The notes under the pieces were generated by a model. It ran no database searches. It was not told the origin of the DNA and was given only the letters and a program-made list of their open reading frames with translations. Positions 12,168 through 23,185 of a DNA stretch of 64,000 nucleotides are shown piece after piece. The stretch is from Cytidiella melzeri (Eukaryota > Basidiomycota > Agaricomycetes > Polyporales > Irpicaceae). The position numbers were made by a program, and so were the translations under genes. The first letter of the stretch is position 1. The number at the start of each line of letters is the position of its first letter. The stretch lies in contig JABYQR010000147.1 in NCBI GenBank assembly GCA_022592445.1, positions 39,523 through 103,522 on the forward strand, in the 5' to 3' direction.

Positions 12168-14139
12168 TCACTTGTTGTTTACACTAGGGGCGAACCCAAC
12201 TCTACTCCCGGCGTAGTCAAAAGTTGAGTACCCTGTCGAACAGCAAGAGTTAGACACCCAACGATCACGTTTCCCGCTACTCCGGCCATACTTACATGAC
12301 TTCATGAATATGTCGCCGACGATGGCGAGATTGGATGGGAATCCCGAGTTCGGGTCTACGCCGATGATACCTCCGACGCAATCACTGTGGGACGAAGCAT
12401 TGGTGGTAACGATACATAAGAAGAAATGGGGACGCACGTGGACTCTTCGCTAAGCTTTCCCAGGTTGAAGTCGTCTGTACGTATGCTGAACGACATTCCC
12501 GAGAACGAGAGGGAGAGTGACAGAGACGACGAGCACGGGTAGGTATAGAAACCTGCAAAAGTCGGAACTAGTCAGTTGTATGTTCGACGTTATAGAGTGA
12601 AAGTTGTTTGACCTCCACCGCGCTCCGTAGTTGCGTCTTGCGATCCTGGTATCTGCAGGACAACTATATATCAACACGTTGTAACGCATACCAGTAGTCG
12701 CGAAACTCACCATGTCATAGAATTCCTTGGCGACTGCGTCCGGGACAAGAAGGAGTGAGGTGCCTGAGTCCACAGCCTGTCGCAAGCAACATGTGAATAG
12801 GTACCACAGCCATTAAACGTGACACACTACGCACGGCGGTCAGGTTCGTGGGTATCGATTGCAGCTGGTTGATCGCCATGCCGCCCATATTGACTGTCCA
12901 ATACGTCTACATGGTACCTCGAAGTCAGTGGATGATACCCAGAGCAACGGTTTTTCTACTACCGCGTACCCTGGTCGTCAAATTCAGCCACTGTATTGGC
13001 CCAACAGTCTTGGTGAGGTCGTAGCAGCCAAAACATATCTGATAGACCGTGAGTCAAGTTCTGTCCGAATACCGCGCTACCGTCCTCACCTGTGACCCGT
13101 CCACTTGCCCTCGCGTCAGGTGCATGGAGAATATTCCTGCGGGCAGTTTTCGCGAGCTGAGGAGGTTTTCGAAGAAATTCGGCGCATTCATGCGCGATAT
13201 ACTTTGGAACGCTAGACCCAAGAGACCACTGCTTGGGTAGTCCATGAAATCCTCCGACTCGCTGCGAACCGCGACGAACTTCTGTTGGTCTACAGCAAGC
13301 CCGCCGAGCGCGACGGTATCGTGAGCGACTGTACCAGATACCCTTCCTGCACCCTATGAGCACAAGACGAGTAGCTGATCAGCCCGATAACGTCGAAGAC
13401 ATGGAGGCAAGGAAGCTACGAACGTATACAAGTGACATTTTCCTCTTCGAGTTCTGGAATGTGGAGCTTGCGGCCGGCGCAAACTGCGTATTCGAACATG
13501 AGGGACAGTTCACTGGGATCCAAAGGTCGGCAGAGCCTGTATCGACTGATACCGTGAGCTCTTGTTCGGGCGTGCCAAACTGTAAGGGACCGTAGTAAGA
13601 CACGTCCATCCCCCCTTGAACGTCGTCTTTCAGGGCCATCGCGTGGAAGTCGGTGTAATTTGTCTGCGGGAGCCCTATGATGGGTGAAGCGTCTGCGTTG
13701 ACATTCTCACTGTAAGCGAGTGGGGTCGCTAATTCGGAAGACGCATTGCGGAAGTAGTCGAGGATTGGCGTGTCGTTGAAAGGAGCATAGGACGTGGCCG
13801 GATGCGTTTCGGGGTTGAGACCGATTCCGTTGAGGAATTGAGAAGCTTGGGAGTATTTGTTGATAATCCCCTGCACTTCTGCGCTCTGATTATATGGGAT
13901 GATCAGATATGTCCTCTATGAGATTAATCTAGACGCACCGCTGTGTTGGCATTGAAGACCACAGGTTGAGAGCCATTGCTTACGCGCAAGGCAGGGGTCT
14001 TGGGCGGTGTCCGTTTGAGATTGGTAATGAGGTGCTGCCGACCAGCCCTTGGATACTGTATGTCCGAAGGGAGAGCAGAGACATAGATAGCAGATACAGC
14101 CAGTCCTATCCCGAGGTGAAGGTGCATACTAGCGATCAT
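12168..14139 (-). CDS. Secreted pepsin-like aspartic protease (family A1)
   Basis: A secreted acid endopeptidase. The start is chosen at ATG 14139 (MIASMHLHLGIGLAVSAIYVSA), which gives a clean signal peptide; a second Met at 14127 is possible. A propeptide of about 100 residues follows (PSDIQYPRAG...). The first catalytic motif is VDTGSADLWIP (13.4-13.9 kb exon), preceded by YGPLQFGTPEQ. Other landmarks are the hydrophobic psi-loop segment SSGLLGLAFQSIS, the YDLTKTVGPIQWLNL region, the second catalytic motif AVDSGTSLLLVP (near 12750), and the end NLAIVGDIFMKS ... YSTFDYAGSRVGFAP. Both Asp residues are present, so it should be active. There is no GPI or Ser-rich tail, so it is likely released to the medium. 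It is split by about eight short introns, and the middle exons are the least precise part. Confidence 0.85.
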
Positions 14140-14700
14140 TGACAGGGAATGCACCAGGCACGCGGATCGAGACCTAGGAAGATTATACGAGAGCAAAATG
14201 AAAACGGAAAGAACTTCAGGTGGAAGAGAAAGAGGAAGAGAGAGAAGTCAGACAAGAGTGGCGGCGGCGTAGAAACGACGAGGCTGGCGTAGCTGACCGT
14301 GTTCATGGCCTGAAAGAGAACTTGCCGACGTGTCTCATGAGCCATACACATGTAAGCAATGCTCTGAATCAGCATCTCACAGCCTGTGGCCCTTCAACTT
14401 GACGAGTTTGATTGAACCAGCAATGCTAAACGTATCTAGAAAACGAGATAGAGGTTCGCTGGATGGAAGTGCTACAAAGGCGTTCGCCGTACAACGTTCG
14501 ACATTAGGCTTCATGGTGTGATATTGCTGTAAGCACTGAATAAAGTACGTTGTCAATGTAGAGTGTAATGATACTCACCATCGCAGACGACATTGATTCG
14601 GAGGACTCAGAGGCTGACATACGTGATTGCTGCAGTGGCATGTACAATTCGCAGACACAGCGAAAGCCTGGTACTGGTGCTTAGGCTCTGACCTGTACAG
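14140..14700. other. Upstream region of the protease gene
   Basis: This holds the presumed protease promoter (minus strand) and leads into the tandem duplication. A purine-rich run (GGAAGAGAAAGAGGAAGAG-like, near 14220-14260) is next to the protease start. I see no additional gene. Confidence 0.45.
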
Positions 14701-15188
14701 CGTTTTGTGCCCGCTGAGTCCAAGATGTTTTTGTTAGTTGGAAGATGAGTTGGAGAGAAAATGTGAAGCTGCAGACCCGAACTGAAGGTTGCCTTATTGG
14801 GCAGACGTGATAACCAACTCCGCCACCGACATTGGAGGCAACGGCGTCTGATCGAGCAGCAGAAACTCGGAGATGACTCGGAGTGCTTCCGCTCACTGCT
14901 ACACTCATACCTCGACACTCTACTTGTCCCCGCCTGCAACATCTCGTTTTGTGCCCGCTGAGTCCAAGATGTTTTTGTTAGTTGGAAGATGAGTTGGAGA
15001 GAAAATGTGAAGCTGCAGACCCGAACTGAAGGTTGCCTTATTGGGCAGACGTGATAACCAACTCCGCCACCGACATTGGAGGCAACGGCGTCTGATCGAG
15101 CAGCAGAAACTCGGAGATGACTCGGAGTGCTTCCGCTCACTGCTACACTCATACCTCGACACTCTACTTGTCCCCGCCTGCAACATCT
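14701..15188. repeat. Perfect 244-base direct tandem duplication
   Basis: Bases 14701-14944 and 14945-15188 are identical over the full 244 bases (both begin CGTTTTGTGCCCGC and end CGCCTGCAACATCT). The second copy stops 17 bases before the start codon of the R3H-domain gene, so the repeat covers that gene's proximal promoter and 5' leader. ORFs drawn through it are artefacts of the duplication. Zero divergence means it is recent, gene-converted, or an assembly artefact. Confidence 0.95.
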
Positions 15189-15205
15189 ATCGTATTGCTT
15201 TGGCC

Positions 15206-16653
15206 ATGGAGGAACCTCAGTCATCTCAGATACTCTCCTCCCAAGCAGCAGTGCGCAAGACACCTCCCAGTACTGCGACAAGCGGGCCCATTCCCATGTC
15301 CTTTCCAGCCATTCTCAGCGTACCAGTCCTAGGAAAGCAGCTATCGCAGTCTCTATGTGAAAGCTCGATTGCAGAACTACCCACGGCTCGTCAGAAGCGA
15401 AGCAATAGACGGGACGAGAAGGAAGGCAAGCGGTGGATCAGGCGCAAAGACAACGGCATGTATTTTGTCTGCACTAAAATACGTCTTCAAAGCTGAAACA
15501 CAATGGTGCATCTGTCAGCCCGCTTCGTGGACAACCCTCATGTTGTACCCGCATCCAAGAGGGACTTTGCGATTCCGATCCCGAGTGCGCGTCCGACCTT
15601 CCCGCAGCCCTTGCCAAAGTACCTTTCGCGGAATATCCCTATTCCACCCACTGTACCCACCATGCGCGAACCTGTGTCGGCCAGCGCAGGGAGATTTTCT
15701 CTGGGCATGAAGGGAATGCGGAAACAGTTGCGCAAGTCTGGACCAAGAGCAGAGCTGCTCGTCCATGAAGTCGAGTCCGAGATTATGGATTGGTTGGCGA
15801 ACACTATCTGGCTGAACCCCGACGGCACTATAACCTCTGACGAGGAAGCTATACCTATCGGCACCTCGCACTCGATTACACAGGTCTCTCGCACACCTAT
15901 GCAGCTCGTTTGGGCGATCTCGGACGACGGGTTTGCGAGATACGTCGTGCACTGTTGTGCACGGTACCACAACATTGTTAGCTTTAGTAAGTATCAAATG
16001 CTGCAGTATAGTTTCTGTCCTATTTAGCTCTCCTCCGTTACCCAGGCAAAGACGTGTCGGGACGTCGGCTCACCCACATTCTTCGTCCAAACATCACTCG
16101 ACCCGCCTTCGAAGCCCCTCAGGGCCTCAACACCCCGCCAGTCACTGACCTCGAATCGTCGACGTTCGACACCGAGTCAGATTTCACGATTTCCGACCGC
16201 GACTCATTGCTCTCAGACGCTGAGATCGACTCAGACGTCGAGCTGGGCCCCGGTATGCCACCTCCTCGCTCGTTTCCCTTGGCCGACATACCAGAGAGCA
16301 GCCCCGGCTCACCCGCCCTTCGAGGGTCAGACCCTTTACCTGCGCTCGGCGATTCATGGTCGGTCGTCAAAGAGGGCGACGCAGATGCGGATGTCGAGCA
16401 TGATTTGGCCCAAAGCGTCGCGTCTTTGGATCTGGAAGACGACACGACGCCGCGAGCTGCAAGGCAACAGCGCCAGGGGCCGTTGCGTTCGCACCTCTGG
16501 GAAAGACAGCGCAGGGCTGCGTCTTCACCGTCGCGGTCGCCTGCTCGGAAAGGAAGGATTCCTCCTCGCCCGCGTCAGCTTGTCGTACAAAAGTTGAAGC
16601 CGAATAGCAAGGATGCAGGGCCGCGGTTATTCTATGAATACCTGTTCGCGTGA
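15206..16653 (+). CDS. R3H-domain protein with R3H-associated N-terminal region
   Basis: About 438 residues in three exons, probably a single-stranded nucleic-acid-binding protein. The start is ATG 15206 (MEEPQSSQILSSQ). The N-terminal R3H-associated region is recognisable from RQKRSNRRDEKEGKRWIRRKDN, then ARFVDNPHVV..SKRDFAIPIP and FPQPLPKYLSRNIPIP. The R3H domain lies mid-protein, with its Arg-x3-His signature as RYVVH in FARYVVHCCARYHNIVSFSK, followed by GRRLTHILRPN. The last 190 residues are acidic and disordered (DTESDFTISDRDS, DSDVEL) with a basic RRAASSPSRSPARKGR stretch near the end. Intron 1 (15456-15518) has a GC donor (GCATGT). Only this donor restores the family sequence KDNARFVDNP. 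Intron 2 (about 15987-16047) is GT-AG. The gene sits directly behind a duplicated 244-base promoter region and converges with the chitin synthase gene. Confidence 0.85.
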
Positions 16654-16894
16654 GATTTATGAAGAGCCGGGTGTTCATTCACCCCAGAGATGCATATCCT
16701 GCGGGATACTGTAGTTTGCAAGTTGCTGGCGATGGACTCTCAGGTCTTAGTATGTAGGCTAGAATTGCCCGAAATATCCCTAGAATCTCCTTGTACAACA
16801 GGTCATACATAGTAACACAAATGAGGTCAAAGACATGACAACGATGTAAAATAAGGTCCATCTAGCAGGCGTGCAAACTCCTGTAGCGCGAATC

Positions 16895-19800
16895 TCACCC
16901 CGTAAACACTCTTGCAATGAGGTACATCGTAGAGCCAGCGAATCGCTACAAGCGCGAAGGACGAGTGTATGAGTGACGTACTTTCGAGCGGACGACAAAC
17001 CAGACGAGTACTCACGACTATACTCGTGATAGCTACAAAGGCGAGGATGAACGTCATGTACGCTTTTGTTCGGGTGAAGGTATTGTTCTCTGCGAATGTT
17101 GAGCTGGGATCTCCTCCACCCAGGATCAACGCAAGAAGACAGCCCTGACCAAACGCTCTTCGTCAGGAGGACGTCAGAAATATGAAACTAGACGAGCTCA
17201 CGTTCGACAACACCCACGACAAAAGAACCTTAACATCAGATCAGCATCGGGGAGACAGTTCCGGGCAAAGAGGTACGAACGTTTGTCCTGACGCTGGCAT
17301 AGTAGTCTTTCGCGGTCTGTTCTCGTTCTGCTTCAGACAAGACAGGAGTATGCTGAGACGTTTTGACCGCAGGCTTTCGGTTGCGTATATTCATGAGCGA
17401 CTCTTCGTACATCTCGTCTGCATCTGCGACATCCGCAAGCACCTCCAGGTTCACTTGTGAGTCACTATTCTGGATGACTGCGCCGAGGTCAGTGTCCACA
17501 ATCGTGTCTTGTTTGGTTCCCCACGAGATCTACATAGTGTTTGTTTAGTAATGAATTTGTTTTATAGCACGTTCGAGAGCACTTACGTCGTCGAGGTTAC
17601 AAAATGCGTAAACGTTCAAAATGTTGATATACATTGGCGAAAGTAGCATGTACGGAAGGAAGCTCGTGAGCATATGCCACGGGTCAAAACATAGCACGCT
17701 GGCGAAGAAATAGACTGCAACGTATGTCAGCATAAACCTTGAGAGGACAAACAAGTCGCACACCTCCATAGGTCACGATGATACTAAACAGCATGATACT
17801 ATATGCGCCATCGCCTTGCTTTGAAGCGCGGATGGCGCACATGATGGCACAGAAGATCAAATAGACCATCAACAGTGCGAATAATATGGCCAAGGTCAGG
17901 TATTTCCACGGTGCACTACATTGAGTGAAGACCATGATTAGCGTGTTAGATTGAGAAGAGGTGATTTCAGACGAACGCTTTAGGCTTGTTGCCCATTGAT
18001 ATCAGGAAAGCAGAGACAACCAGGCCAGCCATAAAATACTGCGTGAAAAAGGCTGACAGTCAAATTTATCCGCCAAATAGAGGGTAGGCTTGGCCTACCT
18101 GAATAAACGCATTGAAATACTTTATGAACTTCAGACCATCAAATTGAGTCTCGAGCGAGGAGGTTAAAATGACCTGGAGAACCAACTTCGATGAAACTCT
18201 CCAGTCTAGAGATAGTGTGATGGACTCACGAAGAACAAGTAGAAATTGCCCTACAGCAGCATCAGTCTATAGCTAGAGAAAGCTGAGTGTCCCAGAAGCG
18301 ACTTACAATGGCAAACCACGACGCGATGAGGTTGATGATGTTATACAGCGTTTCGCACATGAGCACGAACTTACGCCCAGTGGAATGACCAGACCGTAAC
18401 AGCTGTCCGGTATGCGCAATAGCATACGTAGCAGCGAAGAACGACCCGTTCAGCCATCGACGACGCTGACCGATGAATTCAGGCAGCGTATCCGGAACGT
18501 CGGTCTCGCCAACCGCGCCGGGGACATACTTTAACACCCTGTGCACGAAAGTGAGCATCCCTGAGTTAGGTGTGAACAGCGCTTGGAAGTACCAGTTATC
18601 TTTGGCCTTTGCAACCAGCTCAAAACATAAAATCCGCTGAAGGAAAGTGGAGGTAAGACATGAGCGCCTTTTGCAGGAAGATATGGTCCTCACATCTTCT
18701 GCAAGGTCTAGTTATCAGGCAAGATTATCAGTTAACGGCGAGGATGACGCAGCTGCGGAAGACTGACACATATTCGAAGTGAAGATGTCCGTGTCGCGAC
18801 CATAGAGGACCTCTCCTTTGAAGTATGAGGCTAGTGGTCCCATCCCTCTCTTGTCATTTTGTAGAGCAATGTATCGGTACGCGGAGAATGCACCGGGCTA
18901 TGTGAGGTCAGTACAAGACGCTGTGGCAAGGTCGCGTCGAGTCACGAACCAACACGCTGATATACCCAAACAAAGACTCCGTTGGCTTGTCGAGGATGTT
19001 CGCAATCTTGTATTCGAAGTTTTGTGAAGCAACTATTGAGTCAAGCCGCTTAGATCAGCCTGAGACATATGTGGAGGTACCTACCTAAGGGGTTAATGAG
19101 GGAGTACCAGTATTTGCCCTTGTAAGCTGCGATCTCGCCGCACGCACCGCCCACATTTGAGTTCAAGTCAAATGTCTTCCACAAATGGTAGATGCTCTTC
19201 GGTATAGGCATAGTTCCCACGTCTAAAAGCACTACGACGTTTGGCTGTAAGAGCGGGCAAAATGCATTGAACGCCCAACGGTGACTGTTGATCTTCTTTT
19301 GGTTCTTCTCCTTCATACAAAATATGATCTGCGTCGGGACTACACCCTTGTCAGGGTATCTGAAGTGCAAATTTGCGTCGAGACCAAAGGTAGTTGTGTA
19401 TTCAAACAGATGAGCGGTGATTGGCTTGTCATTGAATCGCGTCTTCATGTGTGGACCAGGTTGGTATACTCCAAGTAGTGTGAGTACGTCCAGGACCCGC
19501 GAATGGACCTTCTTCCGTCCATCTGCGACGATACAGACGACTACCTGACAAATTCAAGGATGTCAAAAAAGCTACGCTTGCAGCTGTTGTCGTACGCGCT
19601 GACCTTCTTCCAAGCGTCTTGCCCCCACGTTCTCGAGTTTTTGCGGGAACATAGGTGAGATATGTTCCGCATCACCCCGTACAGCGTTCGACAAAAGAGG
19701 ATTTCGTCTTCCTGTGACGACCACGTGTAAAGGCAATCAACGATCCTGTTTAGCACAATTGAGGTACAAGAACCTACGTTATACATGGTGATAACAATAC

Positions 19801-20848
19801 AGAGCTCCGTTGTTCGTCTCATTTCGTTCTGCCTCAGGAAGAAGCCTTGCCTGGCGAAGTCATCTGGGTCACTCGTCACCATGGTGTACCTCATCTTCGT
19901 CATCTCTCCATACTCTCCGTGTTGCACTCCGCCAATCGTTGGCAACACCTTTACGAGTTTCGGAGGACAGTCGAGGTCGACGACGACGTTTCCGTTCGTC
20001 AAAGGCACAGTTTTCAATTTCATCATTTTGTTACGCCGGTGCACACGACCAGCGGGGGCAGGGCCAAAATGCCGAGTCGTAAGAGGAGATCCCGGCCATG
20101 GGCCTAGTCCGGAGGAGTTGAACGATGAGAGTGAATTTTTCTCCGATTCTCGGACTGTATAAGGTTTCAGGTATTGGTCAACCAAGTCTTCGTCCTTCTC
20201 GTCCTCGTAATCCTCTTCTTCCTCATATCCCTCGTATTCATCATCATCATCATCTAGGGTCACAACTACGGGGGGTGGCTGCTCTTCGTCGTAAACACGT
20301 CTATATATTGAGACATCGCGTGCCGGTGTTGGGGACCTAGATGCACCGGTCGCATAGGCTTCAGGAGCCTGGGAGTGCTGGCTCAGCGGCCGAGGAGGGG
20401 TGTGAGGCGCACTGCCATTGGCGTTGAACACATTCGATGCAAATCGGTAAGCGATAGACCGAGGGTCTCGATTATTAGAGCCGTCTGAGAAGGGGTCGTC
20501 TGGAATAGTCTCTTGAGGTCGTAGGCGTCGTACTTCTTGAATAGAGTGCTCCGTAAACCGCGACGAGCTTCGAGGATCAATGACAGTGTCTGTGGTTGTG
20601 GTTGAGATAGACTGACGGTCCGAGCCCTCGTCAGAGGCTTCTGGTACAGTGGCTAAGGACGCCTGCATAGCCCCCATCCGAGATGGCGAGAGCTTCAGTA
20701 TGCTCTGCTGTACCCTTGAGAATCCGTTCAGAACTTGCGTACTGGTTGGGATGTAATTTAGCGGGTTATAGCTTGATGAACCTTGCAATGTTAGCTCCTC
20801 ATATTCCCCCTCCGGTATGCTCTCCACGAGTCTTGCGCCCGAGTACAT
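16895..20848 (-). CDS. Chitin synthase (GT2, class I-III type)
   Basis: A plasma-membrane processive glycosyltransferase making chitin from UDP-GlcNAc. Start ATG 20848 ([19 protein letters not shown]), stop TGA 16895-16897; roughly 1,000-1,100 residues. About 290 disordered N-terminal residues with an acidic run ([19 protein letters not shown]) precede the chitin-synthase N domain ([20 protein letters not shown]). The catalytic core follows: [106 protein letters not shown] (catalytic EDR); and QRRRWLNGS (the QxxRW product-site motif). Then come several helices and the class-typical [21 protein letters not shown]. The last helix ends [16 protein letters not shown]. About 12 introns. The usual basic residue in DVGTxP is Met here. 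Upstream lies a CACGTG-containing palindrome. Confidence 0.92.
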
Positions 20849-21749
20849 AGTGATTTGCGTTCGAGGTATTCGAATCTAGCCGTGAGGGAGGTGGTTCAAC
20901 TGGAGTTTCGTGCAAAAAGGTATGTCGCTGTCGCGTGCGTTTTCGTCAGAATAGTTCGTTGGGCTCTTCAAGGTTGCTACTGTCTCCAATGGGGTCTGGT
21001 AGGTCGTGTGTATGGTGTGAACCGTGGTTGAGGTCGTCTCCGCGTCCCTGACGCGGGAGAGCTTGTCAGAACGCGTCTGTCACGTGCTCGTGTATACGTG
21101 ACAGCGTCACAAAGTGTAACAGTAATTGCTGTCACGTTGGTTTATCTCCGATAATATCACCTTATGTCTTGCAGTTTGTCACTGGCAATTGTACTATTGA
21201 CCTGCAATTTTGACTGGACGACCTCAACGATGGAGATGGCTACCCAATAGCGGTGCAGGTGAGGCTCAATTCACCACCATATAGCAAGGTCCCTCCATCA
21301 TACTGTACGCGGACTGGCACTGTCTCATCCATGCGTCCACTGGCAAAATGGTGCCTTCGAGGGTCTTTCGGTGGTAGTTCCAACTTGAAGGTACTTTTGG
21401 GCTGGTGGACATGCTTTACTTATGCCGATGGCGCTTGGTATGACAAGCTACCACTGCAATGGCACACTATTGCAGCGACCGGGGAAGCGTTGGGAGAACT
21501 GTCCTAGGTACTTTTAGTCCATCGTGGCCTTCCCGCTTTGCTGTTATTGATTAATCCTCTCTAGCTATCCATAATGCCCACATGATGTGGAGTAGATTGA
21601 AACCGATGTCGCTGCGTTGCCATTTCCATGCAAGTATGTCCCATGGTCATGTCATATTCATGACCGACAATGGCGTATATAAAGGCGTGGGCTGCTTTGG
21701 TAGACATTCAATCTCACCACGGGCGATTTTTTGTGGTAAGTACATTGAG
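20849..21749. other. Divergent promoter region, chitin synthase and GH45
   Basis: Nine hundred bases between two divergently transcribed cell-wall genes. It contains a perfect 9-base inverted repeat (21077-21104). Near the GH45 start, a TATATAAA-type box lies at about 21676-21684 (GGCGTATATAAAGGCG), some 70 bases before the ATG. The ORF at 21253-21507 has no family signature. Confidence 0.5.
21077..21104. promoter_or_regulatory. Palindrome with CACGTG core
   Basis: CTGTCACGT and ACGTGACAG form perfect 9-base arms around a 10-base centre, about 230 bases upstream of the chitin synthase start. The left arm overlaps a CACGTG E-box (21081-21086). bHLH factors bind such sites. Role here is inferred from sequence alone. 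Confidence 0.4.
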
Positions 21750-22582
21750 ATGATCACAGTCGTCAGGTTGTTGCTCGTAGGCGCTTTAGCTTGCTTGGCC
21801 CACGCAACCACCCTCTCTACAAAGCGGGCCACTGGGGGCTATGTACAAAGCACATCAGGGACCGCATCGTTCACCATGTACTCTGGATGTGGGACACCAG
21901 GCGAGAAAGCTTACTTGTTCCCTACATTTTCGTCTTATCGTCTCCCTTAGCTTGCGGCATATCTGCCACCGGTTTCACTGCGGCAATGAATCAGCTGTCG
22001 TTCGGCTCTGCGCCAGGTCTTGGCGCAGGAGATGGTTGCGGCCGTTGCTTCTCCATCACTGGAAACCATGACCCCTTCTCTCCCGCATTCACCGGTCCTT
22101 TCGGTAAAACAATTGTGGTGAAGGTAACGGATCTATGCCCCGTTCAAGGCAATGAAGAGTGGTGTGGACAGACGACTAGTCAGCTCAAAAATCAGCACGG
22201 AGAGCCGTTCCAGTGAGTCGATCAAACGGAAAATTGTCATGTTTCCCCTCTAACATATCCTTGTCTAGTTTCGATATTTGCGAAGACACCGGCGGAGCTG
22301 CGCAGTTTTTCCCATCAGGTACAAGGTATAATGGACACATTGGCTTAAGCTGTTCTTACGCATGTCCAGGTCATGGTGCACTCACGGGAATATTCACCGA
22401 AGTTTCGTGTTCTCAGTGGGCCGGCTCGGACGGTTCTCCACAGTTCACCGGTGCATGCCTTGCTAGTCCGAGTGCTGCGTTTTTCCCGACGGTAGCTTGC
22501 GGAAACAAGGGTACGCTTGCACAGCATCCAATGTGCTTACTTTCGGCTGACAAGCAAATTGAAAGGCACTGCTCCGTCTTGA
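21750..22582 (+). CDS. GH45 endo-beta-1,4-glucanase, subfamily C
   Basis: A secreted cellulase cutting internal beta-1,4-glucan bonds, about 205 residues, without a cellulose-binding module. The start ATG 21750 gives the signal MITVVRLLLVGALACLAHA. The mature part runs GGYVQSTSGTASFTMYSGCG, PACGISATGFTAAMNQLSFG, GLGAGDGCGRCFSITGNHDP, IVVKVTDLCPVQGNEEWCGQ, HFDICEDTGGAAQFFPSG, TGIFTEVSCSQWAGSDG, ending ACGNKGTAPS. This pattern closely follows the Phanerochaete Cel45A group. The Asp of VTD matches its proposed general acid. The Asn of GNHDP, 22 residues earlier, matches the proposed Asn base of subfamily C, which lacks the usual Asp. There are five exons. Intron 1 (21901-21950) has a GC donor (GCGAGA); the other introns are GT-AG. 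The last intron leaves a tiny exon coding TAPS and the stop 22580-22582. Confidence 0.93.
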
Positions 22583-22756
22583 AGCAGCACTTGGCTTACC
22601 ATTGCTATTTTTCACTTGATGTATCGACTAAGAAATATCCAAACCGATGCTCTGTCATTGTCATAAGCAAAGTACTTGTTAATTACTTCCATTCCGTCGG
22701 TAATCGTCCTTAGCGGCGAGCATAACTTGGCAGTACAAGGCAATGTCAGCCCTTTA

Positions 22757-22917
22757 GGGCCTGATCGGCTGCGCATTATGTAGTCGCATTATAGAATAAT
22801 CCCCCGCCAAATAAAATAATCCAGCGCTTAATTCGACTTATTTCCACAGCGACTTATTTCCTTATTGGCGGGGGATTATTTATAAGTCGACTACATAATG
22901 CGGCGCCGATCAGGCCC
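22757..22917. mobile_element. 161-base miniature inverted-repeat element (PIF/Harbinger-like)
   Basis: Terminal inverted repeats start GGGCCTGATCGGC and continue, with few differences, for about 50 bases on each side (through GCATTATGTAGTCG and AATAATCCCCCGCCAA). The element is flanked by TTA on both sides (22754-22756 and 22918-22920), the 3-base target duplication typical of PIF/Harbinger. It has no coding capacity. The rest of 22583-23185, the gap between GH45 and RAD21, shows nothing else. Confidence 0.75.
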
Positions 22918-23185
22918 TTACATGTCCAGAAATTTTGCACCCACTCTAGCTAACCCGTGCTACGCTTTGCGTCAACACCCGGAGAAAGGGCTCGACTGCA
23001 TTGGAATGCTTCCATGACATATCGTCGAGCGACTGCTTCTACTATGAGTAGCCTACTACATTCACGAATGGTGTGCAAAACTAAAACAAAATGGCTCTCG
23101 GTAAATCAAACAACATACAAAGCGGTAATATCACGACAGAACAGGCGTAAATGCAAGAGAAGGATCCGTAAAGGGGAACCATAGA

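Noticed and set aside
14607..15281. 224-residue minus-strand ORF through the 244-base repeat
   Set aside because: Its length comes from the duplication of an open frame. No family signature, and it overlaps the R3H gene promoter.
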